DNA from: Marthasterias glacialis
Lineage: Eukaryota > Echinodermata > Asteroidea > Forcipulatida > Asteriidae
Length of the DNA stretch: 64,000 nt
Assembly (NCBI GenBank): GCA_911728455.2
Contig: OU452223.1
Coordinates: 5,292,174-5,356,173 of the forward strand
Direction: 5' to 3'
The notes beneath the pieces were generated by a model. That model worked only from the letters and a program-made list of their open reading frames with translations. It was not told where the DNA came from and ran no database searches. This document shows positions 39,301 to 51,300 of this stretch, piece by piece; the stretch's first letter is position 1; every line of letters starts with the position of its first letter. Position numbers and translations under genes: made by a program.

Positions 39301-42300
39301 AAGAGTAGGGGTTTACCCCGGTGTTTCTGGTTTAGATAGCAAACACCCTTCAGGCTTCCGAGCTACAGTGATTAAGTTCGCTTTTGAGGCATCCTTGGTT
39401 TCATTATTAGAAATTAATAATAATAATAATAATGATAATGCTCAAGGGTGGTGCAAAGTAGCATTTGTCTGAAATTTTGTTTGCGATACAATGGTGAAAA
39501 TGTCCATTTGTGGAGTCAGGATTTGCTTTGCATTGGGGTGTGGATCTAGCTTAAGATGGAGAGTTTGTTGGAATTTTTGGGCGTTTTTATCATGTAGAGG
39601 ATTTTTTTTGATTTAAATTTTTTTAAAAAAAAGTCACCAGACACACAAGGCCAGTAAGCCATTTGAGGTATGGGCTACAAATCAACTGTTTTCCCAGGGG
39701 CCGTTGCCACCTACTCCTGGGGCTGAAACAAAGTTACCCCCTTTACAGTCCGCAAGGATGTAGGCTTGGGTATCATCCATCAGAAGCCTGGCTGGTAGAG
39801 CAGAAGGCTCTACCTCCCCAACTTTTACGGAGCAATTATGGTTATTATGGTTAAGTGCCTTGCTCAAGGACACAAGTGTCATGACCGGGACTCGAACCCA
39901 CACTCCGATAACTCAGCCACCAGAGCTTGAGTCCCACGCACTAACCACTCAGCCACTACACGCCGGGATCCTTAACGTCAGTGAAGGTGTGGTGTTTTTA
40001 AACCAGGGCAGCTTGTTAACAATTATTTATAGCGCAAGTTTAACCTTTGTGTACCGAAACGTAAACGTCTTCATTGTACTTATGTTTTGCACGGTTTTTC
40101 CATTACGTGCAATCCTTTCAATTCTGGCATAGTTCTCTCACAAAGCAATCAGTCAAAAAGTATTGAGAGTGTTCAAATGCTTGTCGTTTTATTATTGGGT
40201 ACAATGAATATAATAGCAGCTACTCAAATGCACTTGAGGTCCTAGGTCTTCCATCTCTTGAATGTAGACGCAGCACTGTAACTAGGGTCAAATTTTGGGG
40301 TGCACAATTTTTCCTAGGGGGGCACTTTCGGCCAATTTAAACTGTAGTTTCCGTTTGTATTTTTCCTAAACAAGCCCAATCTAGTGAGTTTTGCGGTAAC
40401 ACCATGTGAAAATCTCTCTAATGAGTTGGGATGGTTCTGAAAAGAACCGATGGTTAACAACTCGACGTTTCGATCAGTATGCTCTGATCGTCTTCAGGAG
40501 AAGAAGACGATCAGAGCATACTGATCGAAACGTCAAGTTGTTAACCATCGGTTCTTTTTAGAACCATCCCAACTCATTAGAGAGATTTTCACATGGTGTT
40601 ACCGCAAAACTCACTAGATTGTATTCCCACCATGCAAAGTTTCAAATCTTACTAGACAAGCCCCTTTTCAGCGCTCTTCTGACGTGTTTAAGGTAAAACA
40701 AAATACATTCTGCATGTAAATAATGAAAAATAGTTTTAAAAACATTGAAATTACTACGTAAAAGCTCATAAAATGTAACATTTTATTCTGGCAATTTTTG
40801 ATTTCAAAAGTCCAGATTTCAAATGGGGGGGGGCACCAAGGGGGCAAGGACATCAGTTTGGAGGGGTGGGGGAGCACGTGTCCCCCCTTAGTTATGCCAC
40901 TGTGTAGGCGTAATGAGCTCTTCAAACAATTTGGTACTAATCTGTTGCAGTCTTCATTGACCTATTTTTGTTTGTCATGTAATATTTTTTGTGTCTGGTT
41001 TGTTGGTTTAATTTCCTATTTTTTAATTGAATGTACACATGTCATTTTAGTGTGTATATACTACCGGCTATGTTGAGTGTTTTTAATTAAACCACAATAA
41101 ATAAATATATAAAATAAATATGTTTTCCCCCTCGTAGTGCCCCTTTCCCCATCACAAGTCTCCGTTCAGGCCTCCGATGCTGTGTCCATAACCCTGAGAT
41201 GGAACCCACCTATAAATGTTTTCAGCAGCTTCAGCGTATCATACATGAAGGCTGGCGCCTCAGTACTCATACCAGCCGGAACCACACCCAAGGGCGTAAA
41301 CCAATTGAAGGTAACTGGACTCCTGCCTGCAACGGCATATGAGTTCGGTGTAGTGACGGTCTCCGGGACGAATGAATTAGAGGAGAGAAGTGCACCCTCT
41401 ACAGTCACAGGAGAGACAGGTATTTTTGCTTGTTCAAAATGCTGGCAATGTTTGCTGGTATACAAATAATGAATGTTTATGAGTGCAATGGTAAGAATGT
41501 TTTCATGAGTTGAAAGATGGAATGTTCCATTCAACGAGGTGAAGCCGAGTTGAATGGAACATTTCATCTTTCAACGAATGAAAATATTCTTACCATTGCA
41601 CGAATGAAAAACATTCGTTATTTGTTTTATATAACACCCAAGTAGATCTTTGTCATTTGATTGGAGGGTAACACTTTAAAGTATAATAAGCTTCAGTCAT
41701 TTTTAATCGAATAGTCACTTTCGTCAATGGAGGGCGGGCGAGCGTGCAATGGAACAAATCGGATGGAACGAAAAATGCACGGTGAATGGAACGAAAAATG
41801 TACGGTGAATGACGTAGCGTGCAATGGTACGTTTATTTGCTATCACGTGACCGACCATCCTCCAATCAAATGACAAGGATCTGCTTGGGTGTTATATAAT
41901 ACAGTCTATTCAATAAATATCCTTATTAGTTTGTGGTTTAATTTTTTTTTTATTCGCAGTAGCCACGGAACATTTAACAAAAATACATAAAGTAAAGTTA
42001 CGAAAATATTTTTCGCGCCAGCAAACGGGCAGCGTTGAAACATGCCATTGTGTAAAATCTGAATATGGGAACAAAGGTTGAACAGACATTCCACTGCTCA
42101 GCTTTGATAGGGCATGCACACGTGGTCTAATGCTTCGTTTCACCCACACAAAGAGAAAACATGGTCTGGAATAATTTACAGATTTCAGGCTATTGTGCGG
42201 TGGTTTTTGTGTAATCCCTGATTCCAGACCTTTGTCCTTTTGCCCCAAGAAGAGAATAATGGGACATCGAGAGGCTTCCACCATTGTTTGTTTTATTCAT

Positions 42301-45300
42301 TGTATTTTGGCTGGATGGAGGTAAGTCAGAGTGAACTAGGGATTCAGCCATGGTTCCGGGTTTAGGACCCATCCAATCTCAAAGAAAAATGATTCCGGCA
42401 ATTCCGACAAAATAATCCCGCCGGGGGACGGGAAGAAATGGAAGATTCCTGGCGGCAACTGGTTAAAGAAGGAGTTTGAATTGTGTTTTCAAGCAACAAA
42501 ATGTTTCTGTCTTTTGTTACTCGTAAGAGTGTAGTACCAACAATTTTTAAATTAAGGTAGAATTATTTCTCTTGAGTTAAAAGTTTAAGGGTACAATACA
42601 TGATTGGTATTCATCTAAACATTTTTTATTAGTATCAGTCTGAAAGCTTACTGATTATGAAGTTCATACCACAGTCTTCCATAGAAATGTTACTGTCTGA
42701 AATACTGTCAAAGTCGAGGAAATAGAATTTGAACACCCAGATCTTAATTTCGGTTGTAATAATTGAAATTGAGGACAATGTGTTTACATGCTGAAAAGTG
42801 TGCACGGTTTTTCACTATTTTCTCCTGACTCGGACGACGGATTGAGCCCAAATTTTCACGGGTTTGTTTTTCCATGGAAATATTGAATCACACAAAGTAA
42901 GAACACCGAAATATCAGCTTTACCAATCCTATATTTTACCTTTAAATTGAAGGGAAAAGTTTTAAAGGAAAAAGTGAAATAGTTCCCATCCTCGAGCATT
43001 CAACAAACATGCCATTTAATCAATCTGTAGAAATTCCATCTTATTCTGTTGTCAGCCACGTTTTTGTGAAATTGTGAAAAAACAAGGTTTATTTTTTTTT
43101 TTAAATTCATATTGTTGGATTGCAGGAATCAAAATAAGCAACAGTGATTTTCGGGGCCTCCGCAATTTCTTGATTTTGACAGTTTTCCAGACGGCAAAAC
43201 CAGTAAAAAAACCTAATATCTTTAGTGTTTGCTTTGTTTCAATTGTCTTGTCTCTGAAGATGACGGTCAAGGCATCAGGTCTGTTCACTTTATCTGCTTC
43301 CATTTTTTCAGTCTCTGTGAGCACTGGCACTATTATTCTTCGCTCTGTGACATCAAGCACTGTCAGTGTGGTGTGGGGACAGCTCCAGGGTGTTACACCA
43401 AATTATAACCTCCTCCTCTTCCGCCAGTCAACCGTAGCTGGTACTTCCTTTGGGCTGACGACGGAAGCAACCAATTTTGAAAACCTGGCTCCAGCGACTG
43501 AATACAGAGTTGAACTGTCATACGTAGGAAGTGGGCTGCCGTCGAGCTCGCTAAACGTCCGCACAAGTAAGCTGAGTTTCTCCTGGTGTTAAAGCATGAA
43601 CTATTGGGATATTGCCAGGGCTACTAGTTGGTATAAACTGCTCACATTCACGATGCTTTTTCAAATACAGTGTTTTTCGAGTGATTGTTTGGATAATTTT
43701 CGTTTGATTGAAATGTGCCAAGATATTTTCCTATGGTTAATAGCTAAAGCCCCATCTCAACATTGGTAAGAAGAAAAACATAAATGTTCACAGATTTACA
43801 GATACCTTACATGGTTTAAAGATATTGATGGTAGAAAACTTTCCTTGAAATATTTCTGCCTGAAGTGTTATCGTTTTTAAATAATAAATGAAATAAGATC
43901 CAAAATTAGTTTTCGTCTCAGTGAGACAAAAACTCTGCCTATAGGAATGCGTACACAAATGCTGAATGCATTTTTACCATTTTCTCGCAAACGAAACAAC
44001 GACATGAGCTGACATTTTCACAGGTTGGTTTGATTACATATATCTTGATTTGTGCAAAGAATGGAAGCAATTACAGTCAGTTTACCAATGTTGGGCTGGG
44101 ACTTTAAGTTAAAAAAATAAGCTTTGTTTAAATGAATCTTCAGCACAAAAAGTTTCCTTCACCAAAACATCCGTACTATTAATGTAACTATCTCAAAGAT
44201 GCCAAATTATCTGCCGAAAAATAACCAAATCTTCCTAAATCCATCTTCAGGGATGATATTTCTCTGGATGTTTCAAAATATCCGGATTCTACAAAATTAT
44301 TGTAATGGAATTTTTTTACAAATGTTTAAAACTTTATTTTATGTATATTTTTATTTTTAAATGTCATATACACACATCCTGGCCCTTGTAAAGCCGTGAC
44401 ACAGAACATGTACTGTATTTTGACTACATCAAGGTGCTTGCCCCATCTACATTTAAGCACAGAATGCTGCCATTGATACGGGTTATGGCGGGGTTGGTAT
44501 ACATGGATCGTAGCAGCTCGTCCATGGTGGTTTGCACCACTGCAGCTATGGCCGCCGCACGCGCACGTCGACTGCTCCATGCTGATTGTTAGATATGCGC
44601 GGCAGACGTGCTGTTGTCGCACCGCATGGGCGTGTGGCGCCAGCAGCTGCGGTGGTGTAAACCACCATGAACGAGCTGCTCAGATTAGTGCATAGCCACC
44701 AAACCCTCCTCCGGTGTTGAGTGGATTTTTCATTTTCATCCACTCGCGCCCCAGCCATCTTGACTTTGCCTTAACATAATGGATTTGGTACTGTGTGCCC
44801 AAGCCACTCACTCTGAGAGAAGGCAGAGTCCACTTTTAGGTTTGGATCTACCATAGAGTTGAGATCTTTGTATGGACCTTTAGACAGCTTCAGGCTAGTA
44901 TGTTGTAAGCTGGGGTCAAAATTAGTTTTCATTCAAACACAAAGTAATGTTATTTTTATTCAATTTTCGGTAACCAGCTGAAGTAAAATTTGACCCTAAA
45001 TTGTTTTATTGCTTCCTCAGACCCGTTAAACCCTTCCGGCATAACCCTAATTACTGCAACGACTACTTCCATCGAGATCTTCTGGACTGCTCCGCAAGGT
45101 GACTTCAGTTACTATGAGGTTTTCATTACCAACGAGGCAGGACAGAGGTCCCTGGCCGGCCGAGTAAACGCAGACGAAGATCCCAAATACCGCTTCCAGA
45201 ATCTGAGTCCAGACTCTGACTATGAGATTGAAGTTGTTGTCGTCCTCCTTGCCAGCGTGGACCCAGAGTTCCCCCAGCAGCGAAACGATGACAAAGTGTC

Positions 45301-48300
45301 GCAGACCTTCCATACAGGTGCGTTGAACAATCCACTGATCTTGTAGATTTATGCTTCATCTGAACTTCAGTAGTCTCAGACTGTTACACACAGTTTCTTG
45401 TTAATGGGAGAGTACTTTATGTAGTTTTAGTAAATGTACAGTTTTTGATAATTGCTCATGTCATCAATGATCATTCACTGACTGTTACATACTGCTTTGA
45501 AGTTTTGGTAGACTTTGGTTGCTAATAAGGGTGTCGTGGCCGACTGGTTTAGCGCATCGGACTCAAGTTCTGGTGGCTAAGTCATCAGGGTGTGGGTTCG
45601 AATCCCAGTCATGCCACTTGTGCCCTTGAGCAAGACACTTGACTATAATTGCTCCTCTTCACCCAGGGGTAAATGGGTACCTGTGAGGGTAGAGATGGTT
45701 CTTGTGATTGATTTAGCTTGGTGTGCTACATACTTGGCAGCACAGGCTGTATACTCCCCAGGGAGCTGAGATGGTTTAAGGAATGAAATAAATGGCCCAG
45801 TGACCAGGGGTAATAATGTTGGAGTGCCATGAGCGTCACTGCGTGATGGACCTGAGCGCTATATAAGAAGCCACTATTATTATTATTATTAAATAAATAC
45901 CCAACATTTTGACTGCTCAGAAACCTTCGGTGATGTTCGGCTTGAAATTATTTGTAATTTTCATAATTTTAAATTAGACCGACGTCTTGAGAGATTTCTG
46001 TCAACATAGCTGAAAAAACAACATAACAATTTTCGGTAACTTCATTTCTCCTCATCAACAGACCCAGTAGGGAGCACTGATATAATTGTCCAAGATGTGA
46101 CAACCACCTCTATGACTATCCTCTGGGGGGAAGCGCCCCAGCCAGCTGTTGATGGCTACTTCCTCTTCGTCTGGCCCAGTGGGGAACCCAAACCACAGTT
46201 CAGCAACGTCTTCCTCCCCCAGAATCCACAGCAGTCCACAGCGTCCCAAATGGTCGAAAATCTTATACCGGGACGCCTGTACCAGATACAGATTGAGATT
46301 ACACCAAGTAGTTCTGTTGCTGAGAGCATTCTGGTAACCACACAGCGTACACGTAAGTTTGTCAGGACTAGTCCTCATATACGAGCGGCTGTATGTAGCA
46401 GCTGCTTTTGGGAAATACTCACTTTTGTTACTGCAGTGAAGTCCAAACAACACCTCGGCCCAATTTCACAGAGCTGCTTAAAGGGTCTGTATACGTTTGG
46501 TAATGACTCTGAAAATTGATGGCAATAATAACTCACTTGGTAAGAAGTACAGCAGCTTTGGATAGTATAATGCATTTTGAGAAACGTTTCACTTCGAAGT
46601 ACTGCAGTTATGGAAAAATACATCACTTTTTATCCCCCCCAAAATTTGAATCTGAGAAGCGTTATGGCCGTAACGCTTCTCAGAATGTGTATTCCAATGA
46701 CGGATACTTCTTCTGCGTGAACACAACCGCTTCAGATTTTTGGTGATATCTCAAAAACGCTGCCACCTTTTGAACTGAAATTTACACAGGTTAGTTTTAT
46801 GGCATATATCTACAATTATATAGCATTAAGGCAAATGTACGGTTCCAAAAACCAAAGGTATACTTTGCCTTTAAGCAGCAAACATTTCTTAGAAATTTTT
46901 TGCAAAGCAAAAAAAAGCAGGATACCAGCGACAAATTGTACATTTTGAGTGGTATTTCGGCTTGTAACCTTATTCTGGTAAGCATAATTTTAATTGTGCT
47001 GAGCTCCTTTTTGAACTTAAGCAGATCTATGAAATTGGGCCCTGGTGCATCAAGAAACTCGATGGGTTTGAGATTTTACTCTGAGATTCTACTCTGTTGT
47101 TCAAAATCACTCCCTCGTGGAGTCCTCTAAGAAAAAAGGAAGCTCAAGAATAACTGCTCTCCATAGGGAAATTTTAAACAGAGGGATGCTCCACAAGAAA
47201 ATTTGCGTACAAAGACAAAGGAAAGAACAATGGAGGTCTCCACAAGGATGCAAGGATTTTAATAATTCATTCTTCTTTTCGCGCAGACGAGGAAGCCTCA
47301 AGAATCTTTCAGGTTGTAATTGGAAGTTGTAATTAAGTTGACCTTTTTTCTGAGTTTTCAATTACCATTTGACCGTTTTCTAATGAACTTATTTCTAATG
47401 TTGACCGTATGTTTAAGAGGTTTGGGGATAATGTGGTAATGAGGGTTGATATTTGGCCTTGGCAGATCCTAACCCTCCACGGGACCTGAGGTTGGTCTCT
47501 CGAACTGCAACCTCCTTGGAAGTCAGCTGGCTGGGCCAGATTGGCCAAGGCGACGTTGATCTCTACCTCGTCTCCCACTTCCCGGTCGACGGGATCACCG
47601 TATCTCCTCTCATTGTCCAACTGGGCGCCCAACAACAGGTCAAATTTGAGAACCTCCTCCCCAACAAGGACTATGTAGTGACTGTCGTGGCTCAGTCTGG
47701 CGACGTTGATACTAGCGAGACAAGTCAGGAGATCACAGAGACTTTTACCACAGGTATGCTTCATGTTTAGGTTGTGGAACAGGGTTCCAGACGAAAATGT
47801 AATGTACAGTTTTTGTGAGTAGATTCCTGCAAGATTTTGCTTAAAAAAAAGGTGAATGGGCCTTATTTTTGACTGCAAGAGGGAAGTTATCCACCTTCTT
47901 CATATCACTGTAAGTTCTGTGTAAATCTGTGAACATGTATGTTTTTCAACCTTGCAAATGCTTTACACACCCTTTTAAAAAAAGTCCCTTTTGTCGGAAG
48001 ATTTAATTTGATGCGTACCTCTTTATTGTTAATCACTAATCACAGCAAGCGCTGGTGATGCAGAGATTATCATCCGTGAAGTCACAAGCACCTCTATTCA
48101 GTTTACATGGGGGGAGGTGATGGGCGACTACTCGGTGTACACCCTCCAGATAAGTGAAGACGGCGAGGCACAGATTGCCCCCGCAGGGCGACCCTCTGTG
48201 AGGACCTTTATGAACCTCTTGCCCGGCAAGCAGTACACTATTCAGGTTTCCACCAGTAACGATGCTCTTCCCAGTGGAAGCAAGGTCGTCCGAACAAGTG

Positions 48301-51300
48301 AGTTTCCCTTTGTTTCCGTGGCGTGTCATGGCCTTGCGGTCAAGCAAACTGGACTCAAGCTCTGGTGTTTCTGATCAGCAGAGTGTGGGTTCGAGTCCTG
48401 GTCTTGACACTTGTGCACTTAAGTAAGACACTTGACCATTGTTGCTTCATCATTTGGATGGGACGTAAAGCTGTTGGTCTTGTAAGTTGTGTAACGCACA
48501 TAAAAGAGCCCAGTACACTTATTGATAAGTGGAGATGTTTGCCCCAGTGTTTTCTGGTACGGTTGGCTGCAGATTGCACCACAGCACCTTATAAACCGTT
48601 ACATGGTGCTTTATAAATAAATGGCCTTATATTCCGAACATAGCTCCGCATACCTTGTAGAAAAAATAATGAGCGCTTTGTGAGCGCCCAGTGAAACATA
48701 AACACTCCTTTAATTTTACAAGGGGGTGCACCTTTTTTACTAAGGGGGAACTTTTGGCCAATTAAAAATGTTTACTTTTCCTAAACAAGCCCCTTTTCAG
48801 CGCTCTTGTTATGCCGTTTACTATTTTTTTATAAGATAATCTGACATGGATGTAAAAACAAAAACACTATCTGCGTGTAAATAGAAAAATAATTTACACC
48901 AAACATTGGAATTAATACATTGGAATTAAAAAATGTAACATTTTAAAAGATGTATTCCCGACTCTTCGTCATATCAAGAAGAAAAGTGCTGAAATAAAAG
49001 CAGTTTCAAAATGCAAAATTGTTTGACATTTTAACGGACCTGAATAAAAATGATCAATCAATTATTTTCATGGGTTGCATAATGGTAAGTTAAGGCTGGT
49101 TTTGACGTGAGGCCAGTCAAATATTCGAGACCGGAAAGGTCCGAGACTGAGACCAAGACCAACACCAAGACTGAGTCCACAGGTTATTGAGACCGAGAGC
49201 TGAGACCAGCAAAATCGGTCTCAAAACCGCTCTCGAGACCAAGACGGATCTCGAGACCTACAACACTGGTGCATATATTTTCATTGTCTAACCTCGACCA
49301 CTGTGACCTATATGCAAGGGGGGGGGGTGGTGGTCGACTGCAACTTGATAATACTTAACATGTTTGTTTTACCTTGTGTAGAGCCTTCAATGCCTTCCAG
49401 AATTTACAGCGTCAGCCCTCAGCTGACTTCTGTCGCATTCTCTGTCGCTGCTCCCGCCCAACATTTGGGCCAGGACGTCGTCTTTGATCTGTTCAAGGTC
49501 TCCATCAACCTGGAGAATAACCTTCCCTTCCAGGAGGAATTCATTCCAGCCGACGTGACACGGCACACGTTCCGTGATCTACTACCCAGTACCGTGTACA
49601 CACTGTCGGCTGCTGCTGTTTCTGGAACCGACGAGAGCGCTCAGACGAGTGAACCGATCTCGCAAGTATTCTCCACCAGTAAGTTAGAACCGAAGTCTCG
49701 TTCGCCAAAAGCAGTGCCTTGTACACTAATCCGAGCAGCTTGTTCATGGTAGTTTACACCACTGCAGCTATGGCAGCTAATTCTTCTTCTTTTGTATGTC
49801 AACTACGTGTACGGCTGTTATAATTGGCAGTTGGTTAGGTATGTCACCAGTTGTGGATCTTCTGTGTTGGAAGATCTGCAGCTAATCATCCGTGCATATG
49901 TACCAATCAGCATGGAGGATTCACAGTGCGTGTGCGTCGACGCGCGCGTGCGGCGGCCATATCTGCGTTTATGTAAAGAGAGATTACTAGCACAATTCAC
50001 CCTTGGCCAAGATCCTCAGCATCTGGCCATAGCAAGACACACATTAAAAGACAGCGTCAGTAAGTAAAAATATATTCATAAATACCCCAGTCAGTTTGGG
50101 ACAATTTGGGCATTCCTATTGGTGGAAAGGTGGACACATGACTGTTCAAGACCAGTTTTAAACGGATGATAAAGACATAGCTGGAGGTCATTATAGCCAC
50201 ACCTGTATTGGCGCACTAGCTTACGCAGGTGCTAATTTTCGCGTAGCGCAATCAATACATATGGGTACTCTTATGTAAAGTCTATTGGTACATGCGCGTA
50301 CGTGCAACCATTGAACGTCATCCCTTCGCGAAATGGAGCCTGAGGACACGTCAAGAATTGAAAAATAAATCAAAAAAACAGAAAAGTTTCACAGATTTTT
50401 CTACAATATTACGCTTTTTAAAAAACAGGGCATTTATGAATGGGAATAAAAGAGTAGTGACTCGGTCTTAAACGGCTGTTTAAAACCTTGCAGGGTCGTG
50501 GGCGTGTGATAAAGTACCTTGCCTTCGACCCTGCCGGTCTTAAACGGCCGTTTAAAACCTTGGTAACCACTCTTTTATTCCCTTATTTTAAAATGAACCA
50601 GCTCAAATTGTCGGCTCAGAACTATAAGGTCATTATCTTCCATAATCGACAAAAGGTCGTTAACATTTCAAAACTAAAAAACAGTGAATAAGATTTAAAA
50701 TTAAAAACTAATGGTTTGTCTATCCAAAAAGTAGTTTAGAATAACAGGTTAAACTACTTTTTGGATTGACAAACATTAGTTTTTGATTTTTAAATCTTAT
50801 TTACTGTTTTTTTTAGTTTGGAAATGTTAATGACCTTTTGTCGATTATGGAAGTTAATGACCTTATAGTTCTGAGCCGACGAAATTAGACTGCTTTAAAC
50901 AAATGAGTTTTGCCTTGATTCGTCTGCTCCAGGAATACTGATAACATGGCAGATACAAAGTGGTATCCTTTATTGTGCGTCTTGTCTGTAGCCACTTCTG
51001 GAAATTCCTTGGTTTGTTTTGATTACCGGAACAAAATAATGTGGTTAATTATCCATTTTTACAGTGACACCATCTGTCGGGGAAATAGTTGTTTTGGAAG
51101 TGACAAGGACAACCATAAGAATCACGTGGGGCGATGGAAACTCACTACCTGGCTTTGTCGGATACTCAGTCAACATCAATCCAACTGGTCTAAACCCTGA
51201 TCAGATCAACGGAATTGAGCGAAGCGCTGTATTCAGCGGTCTGGTACCTGGACAGCTCTATGACATCAGTGTCGGAGTGGAAGCCACTGTGGACGCGGAG

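Noticed and set aside
41166..41567. Minus-strand open frame of 133 codons
   Set aside because: It is antisense to exon D24 and runs into the foldback hairpin; no domain features.
43074..43311. Extended 5' end of exon D25
   Set aside because: The frame is open upstream by chance. The acceptor ttttttcag at 43311 gives the standard phase-1 start and a normal domain length.
47333..47878. Long open frame on the minus strand (181 codons)
   Set aside because: It lies antisense to exon D28, which has proper splice sites, phase and FN3 motifs. The minus reading has no recognisable domain and is a shadow.
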